Of a DNA stretch of 64,000 nucleotides, positions 8,849-17,053 are shown one piece after another (position 1 is the stretch's first letter; each line of letters starts with the position of its first letter). Below the pieces are notes generated by a model that worked only from the letters and a program-made list of their open reading frames with translations, did not search any database and was not told the DNA's origin. The translations under genes and the position numbers were made by a program. The stretch is from JAKPAM01 sp047601745 (GTDB lineage Bacteria > Pseudomonadota > Gammaproteobacteria > Burkholderiales > Burkholderiaceae_E), in NCBI GenBank assembly GCA_047601745.1, contig JASGIS010000001.1:4898001-4962000 (forward strand), given 5' to 3'.

Positions 8849-10032
8849 CCGACGAACAGATCAAGGCCGAGGTCGAAGCCTGGCTGGCCGAAAACTGGCG
8901 CGGCGCTCCCGAGCGCAAGGAGCGCTTCGGCCGCGATCCGCGCAACGAATGGCTGGCCAAGGTCCGCGACGCCCGCTGGGCGGTGCCGCGCTGGACCGAC
9001 GGACACTTCGGCCGAGGCCTGCCGGATACGCAGGCCTGGATCGTCGAACGGGCATTCGAAGCCGCCGGCGCGCCCGGGACCGGGCAGGATCGCACGAACC
9101 TGTGGGCCAACACCGCGCTGGCCCACGCGACCGAATCGTTCAAGGAAAAGATCGTTCCGCAACTGCTGGCCGGCGAGGTCGGCATGTGCCTGCTGTATTC
9201 GGAGCCGGGCGCGGGCAGCGACCTGGCCGCGATCCGCACGCGCGCCGACAAGGTCGACGGCGGCTGGCGCGTGACCGGGCAGAAGGTCTGGACCTCGGGC
9301 GCGCACATCGCCGACTACGGGATGCTGATCGCACGCACCGACTGGGACGTGCCCAAGCACCGCGGCATCAGCTTCTTCTTCCTGCCGATGCGCCAGCAGG
9401 GGGTCGAGGTCCGGCCGCTGCGCCAGATCACCGACGAGGCGCATTTCAACGAGGTGTTCATCACCGACGCCTTCGTGCCGGACGAGAACCTGCTCGGCCC
9501 GCTGAACGGCGGCTGGGGCGTGCTGCAGACCGCCCTCGCCTACGAACGCTCGGTGATGGGCGACCTGGCGCGCGGCGCGCGATCGGGCGCCGAAGGGCCG
9601 ACCGGCGACTACGCGCTGCTCGGGCTCGCTCGCGAGGCCGGCAAGCTGTCCGATCCGGTGGTCCGCCAGGACGTCGCCCAGGTGATCGCCTGGCGCGTGC
9701 TCAACAAGCTGAACACCCAGCGCGCTAAGGCCGAGCTCAAGCAGGGCACGTCCTCGTCGATCATGTCGCTGGGCAAGCTGGCGATGAGCCGCATCCTGCA
9801 CGAGGAAGGCCGCGTGCGAACGCAGTTGCTGGGCCCCGAAAGCCTGCTCGAAGGGCCCGCGCATCCGCGCGCCGAGGACGCGAACTTCCTGTCGCTGAAC
9901 GCCTATTTCACGTCGATCGGCGGCGGCACCGACCAGATCCAGCGCAACATCATCGGCGAACGCGTGCTCGGCCTGCCCAAGGAGCCGGAGATCGATCGCA
10001 CGATCCCGTTCCGCGAGGTGCGCAGCGGCTGA
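8845..10032 (+). CDS. Acyl-CoA dehydrogenase, large subunit of the pair
   Basis: The 395-residue protein shows the FAD-binding central motifs CLLYSEPGAGSDLAAIRTRA and GQKVWTSGAHIADYGMLIART, and the C-terminal GGGTDQIQRNIIGERVLGLP. Its ATG overlaps the previous stop codon, indicating translational coupling with a partner subunit of the same family. It would remove two hydrogens from an acyl-CoA at the alpha-beta bond, passing electrons to ETF. The gene converges on ilvD with only 35 bp between stops. Confidence 0.88.
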   Translation: MTDEQIKAEVEAWLAENWRGAPERKERFGRDPRNEWLAKVRDARWAVPRWTDGHFGRGLPDTQAWIVERAFEAAGAPGTGQDRTNLWANTALAHATESFKEKIVPQLLAGEVGMCLLYSEPGAGSDLAAIRTRADKVDGGWRVTGQKVWTSGAHIADYGMLIARTDWDVPKHRGISFFFLPMRQQGVEVRPLRQITDEAHFNEVFITDAFVPDENLLGPLNGGWGVLQTALAYERSVMGDLARGARSGAEGPTGDYALLGLAREAGKLSDPVVRQDVAQVIAWRVLNKLNTQRAKAELKQGTSSSIMSLGKLAMSRILHEEGRVRTQLLGPESLLEGPAHPRAEDANFLSLNAYFTSIGGGTDQIQRNIIGERVLGLPKEPEIDRTIPFREVRSG

Positions 10033-10067
10033 TCGGGTCCGCTCGGCGGGATCGGCGCCGGGCCGCC

Positions 10068-11927
10068 TCAGTCGTCCAGCAGCGACGCGTCGCGGACCGC
10101 GCCCTTGTCGGCCGAGGTCACCAGCTTCGCATAGGCCTTCAGCGCGGTCGAAACCTGCCGCGACCGCGGCTGGGCCGGCTTCCAGCCGCGAGCGTCCTGC
10201 TCCTGGCGGCGCCGGTCCAGTTCGGCTTCGGACACCAGCACGTCGATGGTCCGCTTCGGAATGTCGATCCGGATCCGGTCGCCGTCGCGGACCAGACCGA
10301 TCGCGCCGCCCGCCGCGGCCTCGGGCGAGCAGTGGCCGATCGACAGACCCGAGGTCCCGCCCGAAAAGCGCCCGTCGGTCAGCAGCGCGCAGGCCTTGCC
10401 CAGGCCGCGCGACTTCAGGTAGCTGGTCGGGTACAGCATCTCCTGCATGCCGGGGCCGCCGCGCGGCCCTTCGTAGCGGATGACGACGACGTCGCCGGCC
10501 TTCACCTTGTCGCCGAGGATGTGCTCGACCGCCTCGTCCTGCGATTCGCAGACGTGCGCGGCGCCCTCGAAGACCAGGATGCTCTCGTCGACGCCGGCCG
10601 TCTTGACGACGCAGCCGTCGCGGGCGATGTTGCCGGTCAGCACGGCCAGCCCGCCTTCCAGCGAGAACGCGTGCTCGATCGAGCGGATGCAGCCGTTCTC
10701 GCGATCGAGGTCCAGGTCCGGCCAGCGCGTGTCCTGGCTGAACGCCTGCTGGGTCGGGATGCCGGCCGGGCCGGCGCGATAGAAGCTCGTGACGGTCTCG
10801 TCGCCGGTCCGCCTGATGTCCCACAGATCGAGGGCCTTGCCCATCGTCGCCGCATGGACGGTCGGCACGTCGACGTGCAGCTTGCCGGCACGCTCGAGCT
10901 CGCCGAGGATCGCCATGATGCCGCCGGCGCGGTGGACGTCCTCGATGTGGTACTTGTTGGTGTTCGGCGCGACCTTGCACAGTTGCGGCACGTGGCGCGA
11001 CAGCCGATCGATGTCGGTCATCGTGAAATCGATCCCGGCCTCGCGGGCGATCGCCAGCAGGTGCAGGATCGTATTCGTCGAGCCGCCCATCGCGATGTCC
11101 AGCGTCATCGCGTTCTCGAAGGCCTTGAAGCCGACCGAACGCGGCAGCACGCGCTCGTTGTCTTCCTCGTAGTACTGGCGGGCCAGCTCGACGATGCGCC
11201 GGCCGGCGCGGCGGAACAGCTTCGCGCGATCGGCGTGCGTCGCGACGATCGTGCCGTTGCCGGGCAGCGCCAGCCCCAGCGCCTCGGCCAGACAGTTCAT
11301 CGAGTTGGCGGTGAACATGCCCGAGCACGAACCGCAGGTCGGACACGCCGAGCGCTCGATCTCGGCCACGTCGGTATCGGAATAGGCGCGGTCGGCCGCC
11401 ATCACCATCGCGTCGATCAGATCGAGCTTGCGGATCGAGACGGTCTTCGTGACCGGGTCGGCCAGCCGCGTCTTGCCGGCCTCCATCGGCCCGCCCGACA
11501 CGAAGATCACCGGGATGTTCAGCCGCATCGCGGCCATCAGCATCCCCGGCGTGATCTTGTCGCAGTTCGAGATGCAGACCATCGCGTCGGCGCAGTGCGC
11601 GTTGACCATGTACTCGACCGAGTCGGCGATGATCTCGCGGCTGGGCAGCGAATAGAGCATGCCGTCATGGCCCATCGCGATGCCGTCGTCGACGGCGATC
11701 GTGTTGAACTCCTTGGCGACGCCGCCGGCCGCCTCGATCTCGCGGGCGACCATCTGCCCCAGGTCCTTCAGGTGGACGTGGCCCGGAACGAACTGGGTGA
11801 ACGAGTTGACGACGGCAATGATCGGCTTCGAGAAGTCGTCGTCCTTCATACCGGTGGCGCGCCACAGCGAGCGGGCGCCCGCCATGTTGCGGCCGGCGGT
11901 GGAGGTTCGGGAACGATAGGTGGGCAT
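10068..11927 (-). CDS. ilvD: Dihydroxy-acid dehydratase
   Basis: The 619-residue protein carries the IlvD signatures: MAMGHDGM region, CISNCDKITPGML (Fe-S Cys) and CPTCGSCSGMFTANSMNCL. It dehydrates 2,3-dihydroxy-3-methylbutanoate and its homologue to the 2-oxo acids in valine and isoleucine synthesis. Length and motifs are normal for the long (E. coli-type) IlvD. It stands alone on the minus strand; upstream of it is a gene graveyard (11928-12383). Confidence 0.95.
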   Translation of the reverse strand: MPTYRSRTSTAGRNMAGARSLWRATGMKDDDFSKPIIAVVNSFTQFVPGHVHLKDLGQMVAREIEAAGGVAKEFNTIAVDDGIAMGHDGMLYSLPSREIIADSVEYMVNAHCADAMVCISNCDKITPGMLMAAMRLNIPVIFVSGGPMEAGKTRLADPVTKTVSIRKLDLIDAMVMAADRAYSDTDVAEIERSACPTCGSCSGMFTANSMNCLAEALGLALPGNGTIVATHADRAKLFRRAGRRIVELARQYYEEDNERVLPRSVGFKAFENAMTLDIAMGGSTNTILHLLAIAREAGIDFTMTDIDRLSRHVPQLCKVAPNTNKYHIEDVHRAGGIMAILGELERAGKLHVDVPTVHAATMGKALDLWDIRRTGDETVTSFYRAGPAGIPTQQAFSQDTRWPDLDLDRENGCIRSIEHAFSLEGGLAVLTGNIARDGCVVKTAGVDESILVFEGAAHVCESQDEAVEHILGDKVKAGDVVVIRYEGPRGGPGMQEMLYPTSYLKSRGLGKACALLTDGRFSGGTSGLSIGHCSPEAAAGGAIGLVRDGDRIRIDIPKRTIDVLVSEAELDRRRQEQDARGWKPAQPRSRQVSTALKAYAKLVTSADKGAVRDASLLDD

Positions 11928-12004
11928 GTTGCGGAAGAGGTTGCGGCGGGGAGGCCGTCTGGCGAAAAGCCGCCATTATCCTCCTGGAGTCGATCGCGTG
12001 CCGG

Positions 12005-12228
12005 CCGGCACCCAGTCCAGCGCGACCAACCAGCGGGCGATGGCCTGGGCCTGGCTTCAGAAGCTGCCGCGCATGCTGAGCAGGAACGCTCGCGGCGTGC
12101 CGTACATGCCGCCTTGGTCCAAAAGGTTCAGGCGCGAGTAGTAGCCTCGCCAGCGCATTGACGCCCATGCTGCCGGACAGCAGGCGCGCGGTAGTGGTCA
12201 GCGCGAAGTCGTCATCGGTCTTCAGCAC
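12005..12228 (-). pseudogene. Eroded coding relic, in part resembling the SGNH hydrolase gene
   Basis: Minus-strand translation gives ARLLSGSMGVNALARL, close to ARLLADGMGVNALARL of the SGNH hydrolase encoded at 20517-22067. The matching DNA differs by only about 3 of 26 bases around MGVNALARL. Beyond it the reading frame shifts and continues as another protein-like stretch (NLLDQGGMYGTPRAFLLSMRGSF), interrupted by a stop before SQAQAIARWLVALDW. The second part is not recognised. It lies beside a LysR relic in the same order and orientation as the intact SGNH/LysR pair 10 kb away. Confidence 0.5.
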
Positions 12229-12230
12229 AG

Positions 12231-12320
12231 GACGTCGTGGTGCCCGTGAGCGGCAACGCGCAGGCCAGCGATGGAGAGGCGCTGCACCGGCTCGCGCTGG
12301 CCGGCCTGGGGCCGCATTGA
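12231..12320 (+). pseudogene. Relic of a LysR-type regulator C-terminus
   Basis: The plus strand reads DVVVPVSGNAQASDGEALHRLALAGLG then PH-stop. It matches DIVVPVTGNAQASDGEALHRLALGGLG of the intact LysR (22179-23090), but jumps directly to that gene's last residues (GAH-stop). About 50 codons are thus deleted internally, and everything upstream is missing. It leads straight into the repeated antitoxin promoter segment. Confidence 0.75.
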
Positions 12321-12457
12321 TTGATGGATTGACGCGAGCACGGCGTTGTACCCCAATATAGGGGAGCCATTCTGATAGCCACCATGCAGACTTTCACGAT
12401 CCGCGAACTGCGAGAACGCTCCGGTGACCTCAGCCGGGAGGCCGAAGAAGGCCGTTT
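12314..12457 (+). repeat. 144-bp direct repeat, copy A (end of LysR + antitoxin start)
   Basis: It aligns without gaps to 23084-23227, 10,770 bp away, with about 14 differences in 144 bases by eye (roughly 90% identity). It spans the LysR stop codon, the short intergenic region and the first 24 codons of the Phd-like antitoxin. In this copy the upstream ATG of the antitoxin reads ATA, so translation must begin at the next ATG (12384). Confidence 0.8.
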
Positions 12458-12713
12458 AGCGCTCGTCACCCGCCACGGACGCCCCTTGTTCATCAGCGTG
12501 CCCTTTACTGACGATCTGCTCGAAGCAGGCGTCCACACGGCGCTGGCCGTCAACCTGTTCAAGAACGGCGAACTGACCTCCGCACGAGCCGCCAAGTTGG
12601 CGCGAATGAGCCTGCCGCAATTTCTGGCGCACCTGAGCGCACAAGGTATCCCGGTGGTCGATCACGATCCGGCTGAACTGGAGCAGGAACTCGCCGCCTT
12701 CGATAGGGCATGA
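12384..12713 (+). CDS. Antitoxin: Phd-like N-terminus with UPF0175-type C-terminus
   Basis: The 109-residue protein begins MQTFTIRELRERSGDLSREAEEG, a Phd/YefM-type DNA-binding start. It ends with VNLFKNGELTSARAAKLARMSLPQFLAHLSAQGIPVVDHDPAELEQEL, the UPF0175 pattern found in antitoxins paired with DUF3368 PIN-like nucleases. Its stop overlaps the toxin ATG (ATGA at 12710-12713), but the toxin is truncated. It may therefore be an orphan antitoxin. Families of this kind usually bind their own promoter. Confidence 0.75.
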   Translation: MQTFTIRELRERSGDLSREAEEGRLALVTRHGRPLFISVPFTDDLLEAGVHTALAVNLFKNGELTSARAAKLARMSLPQFLAHLSAQGIPVVDHDPAELEQELAAFDRA

Positions 12714-12805
12714 CGAGTCGGCCCATCGTCGTCTCCGATTCCGGGCCTCTGACTGTGTTGGCCCACGTCGAAAGCTTAGCCGCGGGAACCGTCGCGGCGC
12801 CGTGA
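12710..12805 (+). pseudogene. Truncated DUF3368/PIN-like toxin (first ~20 residues only)
   Basis: It starts MTSRPIVVSDSGPLTVLAHVESLA and then runs into AGTVAAP-stop, 31 codons in all. The SDSGPL strand with its first acidic residue is the PIN-domain start also seen intact in the second module at 23.2 kb (SRPVVVSDSGPLIALARSDQLE). The rest of the nuclease domain is gone, so it cannot be active. Confidence 0.7.
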
Positions 12806-12840
12806 GGTTTTCCGCCCAGACGCGAAGCCGTCTGACGTAA

Positions 12841-14277
12841 TCAAGCCGCCCCGGCCCGCGCGCCTGCGGCACGGGTCCCGGCCGACGACGCCCAGGACAC
12901 CAGCAGGCCGATCACCAGGCCCGCGGCGGCCAGGTAGAACGCGTGCCGCGCACCGACGGCCAGCCCCTCGCGCAATGCCTCGCCGTGCAGGCCGACGATG
13001 CCGCGATTGGCGAAGGCCACCAGCACCGCGATGCCGATCGCATTGCCGACATTGAGCGTCGTCGAGGCCATGCCCGAAGCGATGCCCTGCTCGTGATGCG
13101 CGACGCCGGACGCCGCGGCGATCCACATCGCGGTCCAGACGATGCCCTGGCCGATGCCCGACACCACCAGACCCGGCACGATCAGCGCATACGGCGCACC
13201 GACGAAGGCGGCCGGGGCCAGCGCCAGCGTACCGGCGATGCCGATCACGAATCCCGCCACCAGCGTGGCACGGGTGGACAGCCGGTCGGCCAGCCGGGCG
13301 CCGAGTTGCGTGCCCATGAAGATCGCCAGTGACGGCACGATGAAGGCCAGCCCCGTCTGCAGCGCGCTGTAGCCCTGCACGCTCTGGAACAGCACGGTCA
13401 GGAAGTACGGCAGCGCACCGAACGTGCCCATGTACAGGAAGGTGATCGCCATCCCCGACACCAGGCTGCGGTTGCCGAACAGCCGCAGCGGCATCAACGG
13501 ATCGCGGCTGCGCGACTCGATCAGCATGAAGGCCGACAGCAACACGGCCGACAGCACCAGGGCCCCCAGGACCGGCGCGGCCCGCCATCCTTCCTCCGGC
13601 CCTTGCACCAACGCGTAGACCAGCAGCGTCGCGCCCGCGGTCGCCGTCAGGGCGCCCGGCAGGTCGAAGTCGCGACGCTCGGTTCGGCGCGCATCCTTGG
13701 GAATCACGAAGAAGGCGGCGACGATGGCGATGCCCGCCAGCACGACGTTGACGAAGAACACCGACGGCCAGCCGTAGGTGCTGGTCAGCACGCCGCCGGC
13801 CAGCGAGCCCAGCGTCAGGCCGCTTGCGCCGGCACCGCCCCAGATCGCCAGCGCGCGGTTGCGGGCCGGCCCCTCGTCGAACAACCGGTTGATCAGCGAC
13901 AGCGTGGCCGGGAACAGCAGCGCCGCACCGATGCCCTGCACGGCCCTTGCGATGACGATCACCGCCGGACTCCAGGCCAGCCCGCCGACCAGCGACGACA
14001 GCGCGTACAGCCACAGCGCGAAGATGAACATGCGGCGCTGGCCCAACAGATCGGCGGCACGGCCGCCCAGCAGCAGGAAGCCGCCGCAGAACACCGTATA
14101 GGCGCTGACTACCCATTGCAGCGTTTGCTCGGAAAAACCCAGGCCGGCGCCGATCTGCGGCAGCGCGACGAACACGATGTTGATGTCCAGCGAGTAGATC
14201 AACTGCGCGAACGCGAGCAGCGCCAGACTCCAGCCCGACGAACGGTGGGAACGAGCGGCGGAAGGAAAGGAAGACAT
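12841..14277 (-). CDS. MFS drug-efflux transporter, EmrB/QacA (14-TM) type
   Basis: The 478-residue protein has the DHA2 pattern: SLDINIVFVALPQIG in TM1, LGGRAADLLGQRRMF (motif A) after TM2, GIGAALLFPATLSLI, and about 14 hydrophobic segments. Such pumps export drugs or toxic metabolites by proton antiport in the inner membrane. The start at 14277 has AGGAG just upstream. It diverges from an ArsR-type regulator over a promoter with an inverted repeat, so it is probably the regulator's target. Confidence 0.85.
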   Translation of the reverse strand: MSSFPSAARSHRSSGWSLALLAFAQLIYSLDINIVFVALPQIGAGLGFSEQTLQWVVSAYTVFCGGFLLLGGRAADLLGQRRMFIFALWLYALSSLVGGLAWSPAVIVIARAVQGIGAALLFPATLSLINRLFDEGPARNRALAIWGGAGASGLTLGSLAGGVLTSTYGWPSVFFVNVVLAGIAIVAAFFVIPKDARRTERRDFDLPGALTATAGATLLVYALVQGPEEGWRAAPVLGALVLSAVLLSAFMLIESRSRDPLMPLRLFGNRSLVSGMAITFLYMGTFGALPYFLTVLFQSVQGYSALQTGLAFIVPSLAIFMGTQLGARLADRLSTRATLVAGFVIGIAGTLALAPAAFVGAPYALIVPGLVVSGIGQGIVWTAMWIAAASGVAHHEQGIASGMASTTLNVGNAIGIAVLVAFANRGIVGLHGEALREGLAVGARHAFYLAAAGLVIGLLVSWASSAGTRAAGARAGAA

Positions 14278-14299
14278 CGACGACTCTCCTGGAATGATG

Positions 14300-14351
14300 T
14301 TCGTTAGTACGAATACATACGAACTATAACAGTACGAGGACAGTCGAACAA
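14300..14351 (-). promoter_or_regulatory. Promoter and operator of the MFS pump
   Basis: On the minus strand a TTGTTC (-35, 14346-14351) and TATAGT (-10, 14323-14328) are separated by 17 bp. A perfect inverted repeat TTCGT-TAGT-ACGAA (14300-14313) lies just downstream of the -10, with another ACGAA half-site at 14319-14323. A repressor bound there would block transcription, and the adjacent ArsR-type protein is the obvious candidate. Confidence 0.55.
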
Positions 14352-14419
14352 TAAATAGCGAAGGCTCCTGATCGCCTGGATGGTTTGAAGGTACGCGTAC
14401 CATGGAATAAACTGCCGGG

Positions 14420-14767
14420 ATGACGCCCAATCATCCGGACCGTGAGCAGATCCGCCTGGAGAACGTGCTGACCGCGCTGGGCAACCCGCTGCGCCTGACC
14501 GTGGTCCGCGTGCTGGCCGGCGGCGGCGAGCACCCGTGCAGCGCGGTGCTGCAAGGCATCCCCAAGTCGACGCTGACCCATCACTGGCGCGTGCTGCGCG
14601 ACAGCGGCGTGATCTGGCAGCGCCCGTACGGGCGGGAGAACCTGCTGTCGCTGCGCCGCGAGGATCTGGACGCGCGCTTTCCGGGTCTGCTCGACGCGCT
14701 GCTGGGCGCGGTGCGGAAGGATCCGCTGACGCAGGAAACCACCGCGCGGAACCTGCCGCCCGGCTGA
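14420..14767 (+). CDS. ArsR-type winged-helix repressor of the divergent pump
   Basis: The 115-residue protein reads LENVLTALGNPLRLTVVRVLAGGG, then GIPKSTLTHHWRVLRDSGVIWQRPYGRENLLSLRREDLDARFPGLLDAL. This is the small winged-helix fold of the ArsR/YczG group, with the recognition helix around residues 50-62. It lacks a CxC metal site, so it probably senses an organic effector or redox change. Divergent orientation to the MFS gene suggests it represses the pump. Confidence 0.75.
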   Translation: MTPNHPDREQIRLENVLTALGNPLRLTVVRVLAGGGEHPCSAVLQGIPKSTLTHHWRVLRDSGVIWQRPYGRENLLSLRREDLDARFPGLLDALLGAVRKDPLTQETTARNLPPG

Positions 14768-14825
14768 GCCTCCGGCTCGGCGCGCTGAACCGCTGAGCCG
14801 CTCGAGTCAGCGCCGGCCGCTGACG

Positions 14826-15620
14826 ATGTGGTTAAGCCGTACGGATGTGCAACTGCTGACGGATGCGGGAATGAAACCCTTCGATGATCTGGTCGCCGAG
14901 GCGCAAGCCGCCGATGTCGGCGGATGGGGATTCGACTGGCTGGCGGGACGCGCGTCCGAAGAGCGTCCGCCCTGGGGCTATGCCCGTTTGCTGGCGCAGC
15001 GGCTGGCCGGCGCGCGGTCCGCGCTGGACCTGGACACCGGCGGCGGCGAGGTGCTGGACGAGGCGCCTCGCTTTCCGTTGCTGATGTGCGCGACCGAAAG
15101 CTGGCCGCCCAATGTGCAAAGGGCTCGCCAGCGCCTGAGTCCGCGAGGCGTGCGGATCGTGATGACGGCGATCGGCGCCCCGCTGCCTTTCGCCGATGCA
15201 TCGTTCGAGCTGGTCACGTCACGACACCCGGTGCGCCCGGATTGGACCGAGATCCATCGGGTCCTCGAGCCGGGCGGATGCTACTTCGCACAGCACGTCG
15301 GGCCGGCCTCGGCTTTCGAACTGATCGAGCATTTCCTGGGGCCGTTGCCGCGGGAACGTCGCCTGCGCGACTCGCAGGATGAAGCCGCGGCGGCCGGGGC
15401 CGCCGGCCTGACCGTCACGGATCTGCGCACCGCGCGCTGCCGCATGATGTTCCACGACGTAGGCGCCATCGTCTGGATCCTGCGCAAATGCGTGTGGTGG
15501 GTGCCGGATTTCTCGGTGCAGAAGTACCGAGAGGCATTGCTCGCTTTGGACAATCGCATGCGCCGGGGCGAGCCTTTCGTCGCGCACGCGACTCGCCATC
15601 TGATCGAGGCCCGACGCTGA
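14826..15620 (+). CDS. Class I SAM-dependent methyltransferase
   Basis: The 264-residue protein has a motif I ALDLDTGGGEVLD around residues 60-72, a following acidic strand (LMCATESWPPN), a PLPFADASFELVTSRHPV motif (methyltransferase_11 pattern) and the EIHRVLEPGGCYFAQHVG strand. It transfers a methyl group from SAM to an unknown acceptor. No ribosome site is obvious; it lies about 60 bp after the ArsR-type gene and might share its transcript. The substrate is not predictable. Confidence 0.8.
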   Translation: MWLSRTDVQLLTDAGMKPFDDLVAEAQAADVGGWGFDWLAGRASEERPPWGYARLLAQRLAGARSALDLDTGGGEVLDEAPRFPLLMCATESWPPNVQRARQRLSPRGVRIVMTAIGAPLPFADASFELVTSRHPVRPDWTEIHRVLEPGGCYFAQHVGPASAFELIEHFLGPLPRERRLRDSQDEAAAAGAAGLTVTDLRTARCRMMFHDVGAIVWILRKCVWWVPDFSVQKYREALLALDNRMRRGEPFVAHATRHLIEARR

Positions 15621-15644
15621 CTCGTGATGGATACTCTGTCCGCC

Positions 15645-16190
15645 ATGAAAAAGATCCTGCTGACCGCCGCGCTGCTCGCCGCAGCCGCTCAATCCCACGC
15701 CGGTCCCGACACGCCGGAAAGGCGCCTGGCGCTGGACGTCATGATCCGCCATGCCGCCACCGTGGCTTGCGACACCACGCTCGAAGGCCGCGAGCCCGCC
15801 GCCGATCTGCTCGAGAACGTCCACCTCGTCGAACGCGACCCGACCATCGGCAGCGCCACCTACTTCATCCTGTGGGGCGGCGACATGGGATGCAATCGCG
15901 GCTCCGGCACTTCCTCGTATTTCGTCAGCGAAGTCGGACGCTACTCGGATTCGAGACCGTTCATGGTGCGAACCAACCATGCGTTCGGCGAGGTGCTGGG
16001 TCGGGTCGTCAACCCCCGGTTCATCCGCAAGCTGGAAAGGACGCGTGACGGCCGCTTCGTCATCGTCTCGTCGGAACATGCCGAAAACGATCCGAACAAT
16101 TTCCCCAGCAACAGATATCGCTACACGCTGGAAATGCGCGAAGGAAAATGGCAGGTGGTCGACCGGGAGTTTCTGGGCAAGAACGAGTAA
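15645..16190 (+). CDS. Secreted protein of unknown function (181 aa)
   Basis: MKKILLTAALLAAAAQSHA is a clear Sec signal peptide, with cleavage likely after SHA. The mature ~160 residues have two Cys (ATVACDTT, DMGCNRG) that could form a disulfide. No family is recognised. The start at 15645 is preferred over ATGs at 15624/15627 because it begins the signal peptide. The last 34 bp of the coding region (VDREFLGKNE) recur almost exactly inside the broken toxin gene at 23506-23539. Confidence 0.6.
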   Translation: MKKILLTAALLAAAAQSHAGPDTPERRLALDVMIRHAATVACDTTLEGREPAADLLENVHLVERDPTIGSATYFILWGGDMGCNRGSGTSSYFVSEVGRYSDSRPFMVRTNHAFGEVLGRVVNPRFIRKLERTRDGRFVIVSSEHAENDPNNFPSNRYRYTLEMREGKWQVVDREFLGKNE

Positions 16191-16250
16191 TCACCGGCGC
16201 GCCGAGAGTGTGCTCGGATCGGCGACGCTTACGCCGGATGGCCGTATCCC

Positions 16251-16577
16251 TTACTTCGCGATCCCGAGGAACAGCGCCAGACACCGCTCCACCTCGACCA
16301 GCGCGTCGGCGCCGAGCCGCCCGAAGGCCGGGCCGACCTTGTCCCATTTGACCGTCATGGTCTTGTCGATCATCACCTGAGACGGCTTTTGCAGGCCGTT
16401 TTCCGCATCCGGCCGGACTTTGATCCGTAGCAGCGGCGCCGCCACCAGCGTACTGGTCACGGGCAGCACCGTGACGGTCGCGCTCTCGCTGAAATGGTCA
16501 GCTTGGATCACCAGCGCCGGTCGCGGTTTACCGAAGTCACCCTGCATGGCGATAGTCACCAAATCGCCGCGCATCAT
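16251..16577 (-). CDS. mazF: MazF/PemK-family mRNA interferase toxin
   Basis: The 108-residue protein has the MazF-type barrel motifs: RGDLVTIAMQGDFGKPRPALVIQ at the start, VLPVTSTL in the middle and GLQKPSQVMIDKTMTVKWDKVG (the family's catalytic loop/Thr region). MazF toxins cut mRNA at short sequences. Its ATG overlaps the antitoxin stop (ATGA, 16574-16577), typical of a type II module. Length and motifs look complete, so the module is probably functional, unlike the two PIN modules nearby. Confidence 0.85.
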   Translation of the reverse strand: MMRGDLVTIAMQGDFGKPRPALVIQADHFSESATVTVLPVTSTLVAAPLLRIKVRPDAENGLQKPSQVMIDKTMTVKWDKVGPAFGRLGADALVEVERCLALFLGIAK

Positions 16578-16792
16578 TCGGTCCAGCCGTCCACGTCAGA
16601 GAAGGCATCATCCATCCACTGCTGCAGGTCGGTGTCGGCATGATCGGCCTGGGCCACCAGTTGGGCTTGGCGCCGGCATTCCTGCGCAAAGTCCGGCCGC
16701 CGGGTGTCGGGCACCCAAATCTGTACCGGGCGCAGCCCCGCCTGGCGCAAGGCGTCGCGGTGCTTCCGTACGCGGGAATTGACGTGAGCCAT
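16574..16792 (-). CDS. mazE: MazE-like (DUF3018) antitoxin
   Basis: The 72-residue protein begins MAHVNSRVRKHRDALRQAGLRPVQIWVPDTRRPDF, the DUF3018 pattern of MazF-paired antitoxins: a basic N-terminal DNA-binding part and an acidic C-terminus (DDAFSDVDGW) likely wrapping the toxin. The ATG at 16792 is chosen over 16834 because the conserved part starts there. Two palindromes just upstream look like its own operators. Confidence 0.8.
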   Translation of the reverse strand: MAHVNSRVRKHRDALRQAGLRPVQIWVPDTRRPDFAQECRRQAQLVAQADHADTDLQQWMDDAFSDVDGWTE

Positions 16793-16807
16793 GAATGCCT
16801 TCGATTC

Positions 16808-16848
16808 GTTACATGTAACACTATACGCTTCCACGCGTTACATGCAAC
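16808..16848 (-). promoter_or_regulatory. mazEF promoter with two GTTACATGYAAC operators
   Basis: A perfect 12-bp palindrome GTTACATGTAAC (16808-16819) and a one-mismatch copy GTTACATGCAAC (16837-16848) have centres 29 bp apart. On the minus strand, TATAGT (-10, 16820-16825) sits between them, and TTGCAT (-35, 16842-16847) lies within the second, with a 16-bp spacer. Two operators overlapping both promoter elements fit cooperative autorepression by the MazEF complex. Confidence 0.65.
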
Positions 16849-17053
16849 GCTTCGGGGTGACCCGCCGCCGTGCCGGCCATCCCTACACCGCCGGATGCAT
16901 ACGAGGCAGGATCCAGGATGCGCTCCAGCGCGAACGGCGTCGAACCATTCCACAGCGGCACGGACAGGCCCGGTTGATCCATGCCGTCGGTTCGACGGCC
17001 CGTAGCCGCCGGGCAGTCTCCATCCCCCGGCCACTGGCGACGAAGGCGGCGCT

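Noticed and set aside
12781..12830. Similarity of the truncated toxin's end (VAAP-stop and following bases) to the end of the HxlR gene at 47045.
   Set aside because: Only about 14 identical GC-rich bases; too short to claim a recombination junction.
15490..16050. Alternative-frame ORF overlapping the methyltransferase end and the secreted protein.
   Set aside because: Arg-rich composition; the overlapping frame has a convincing signal peptide and ends where the copied 34-bp tail ends.
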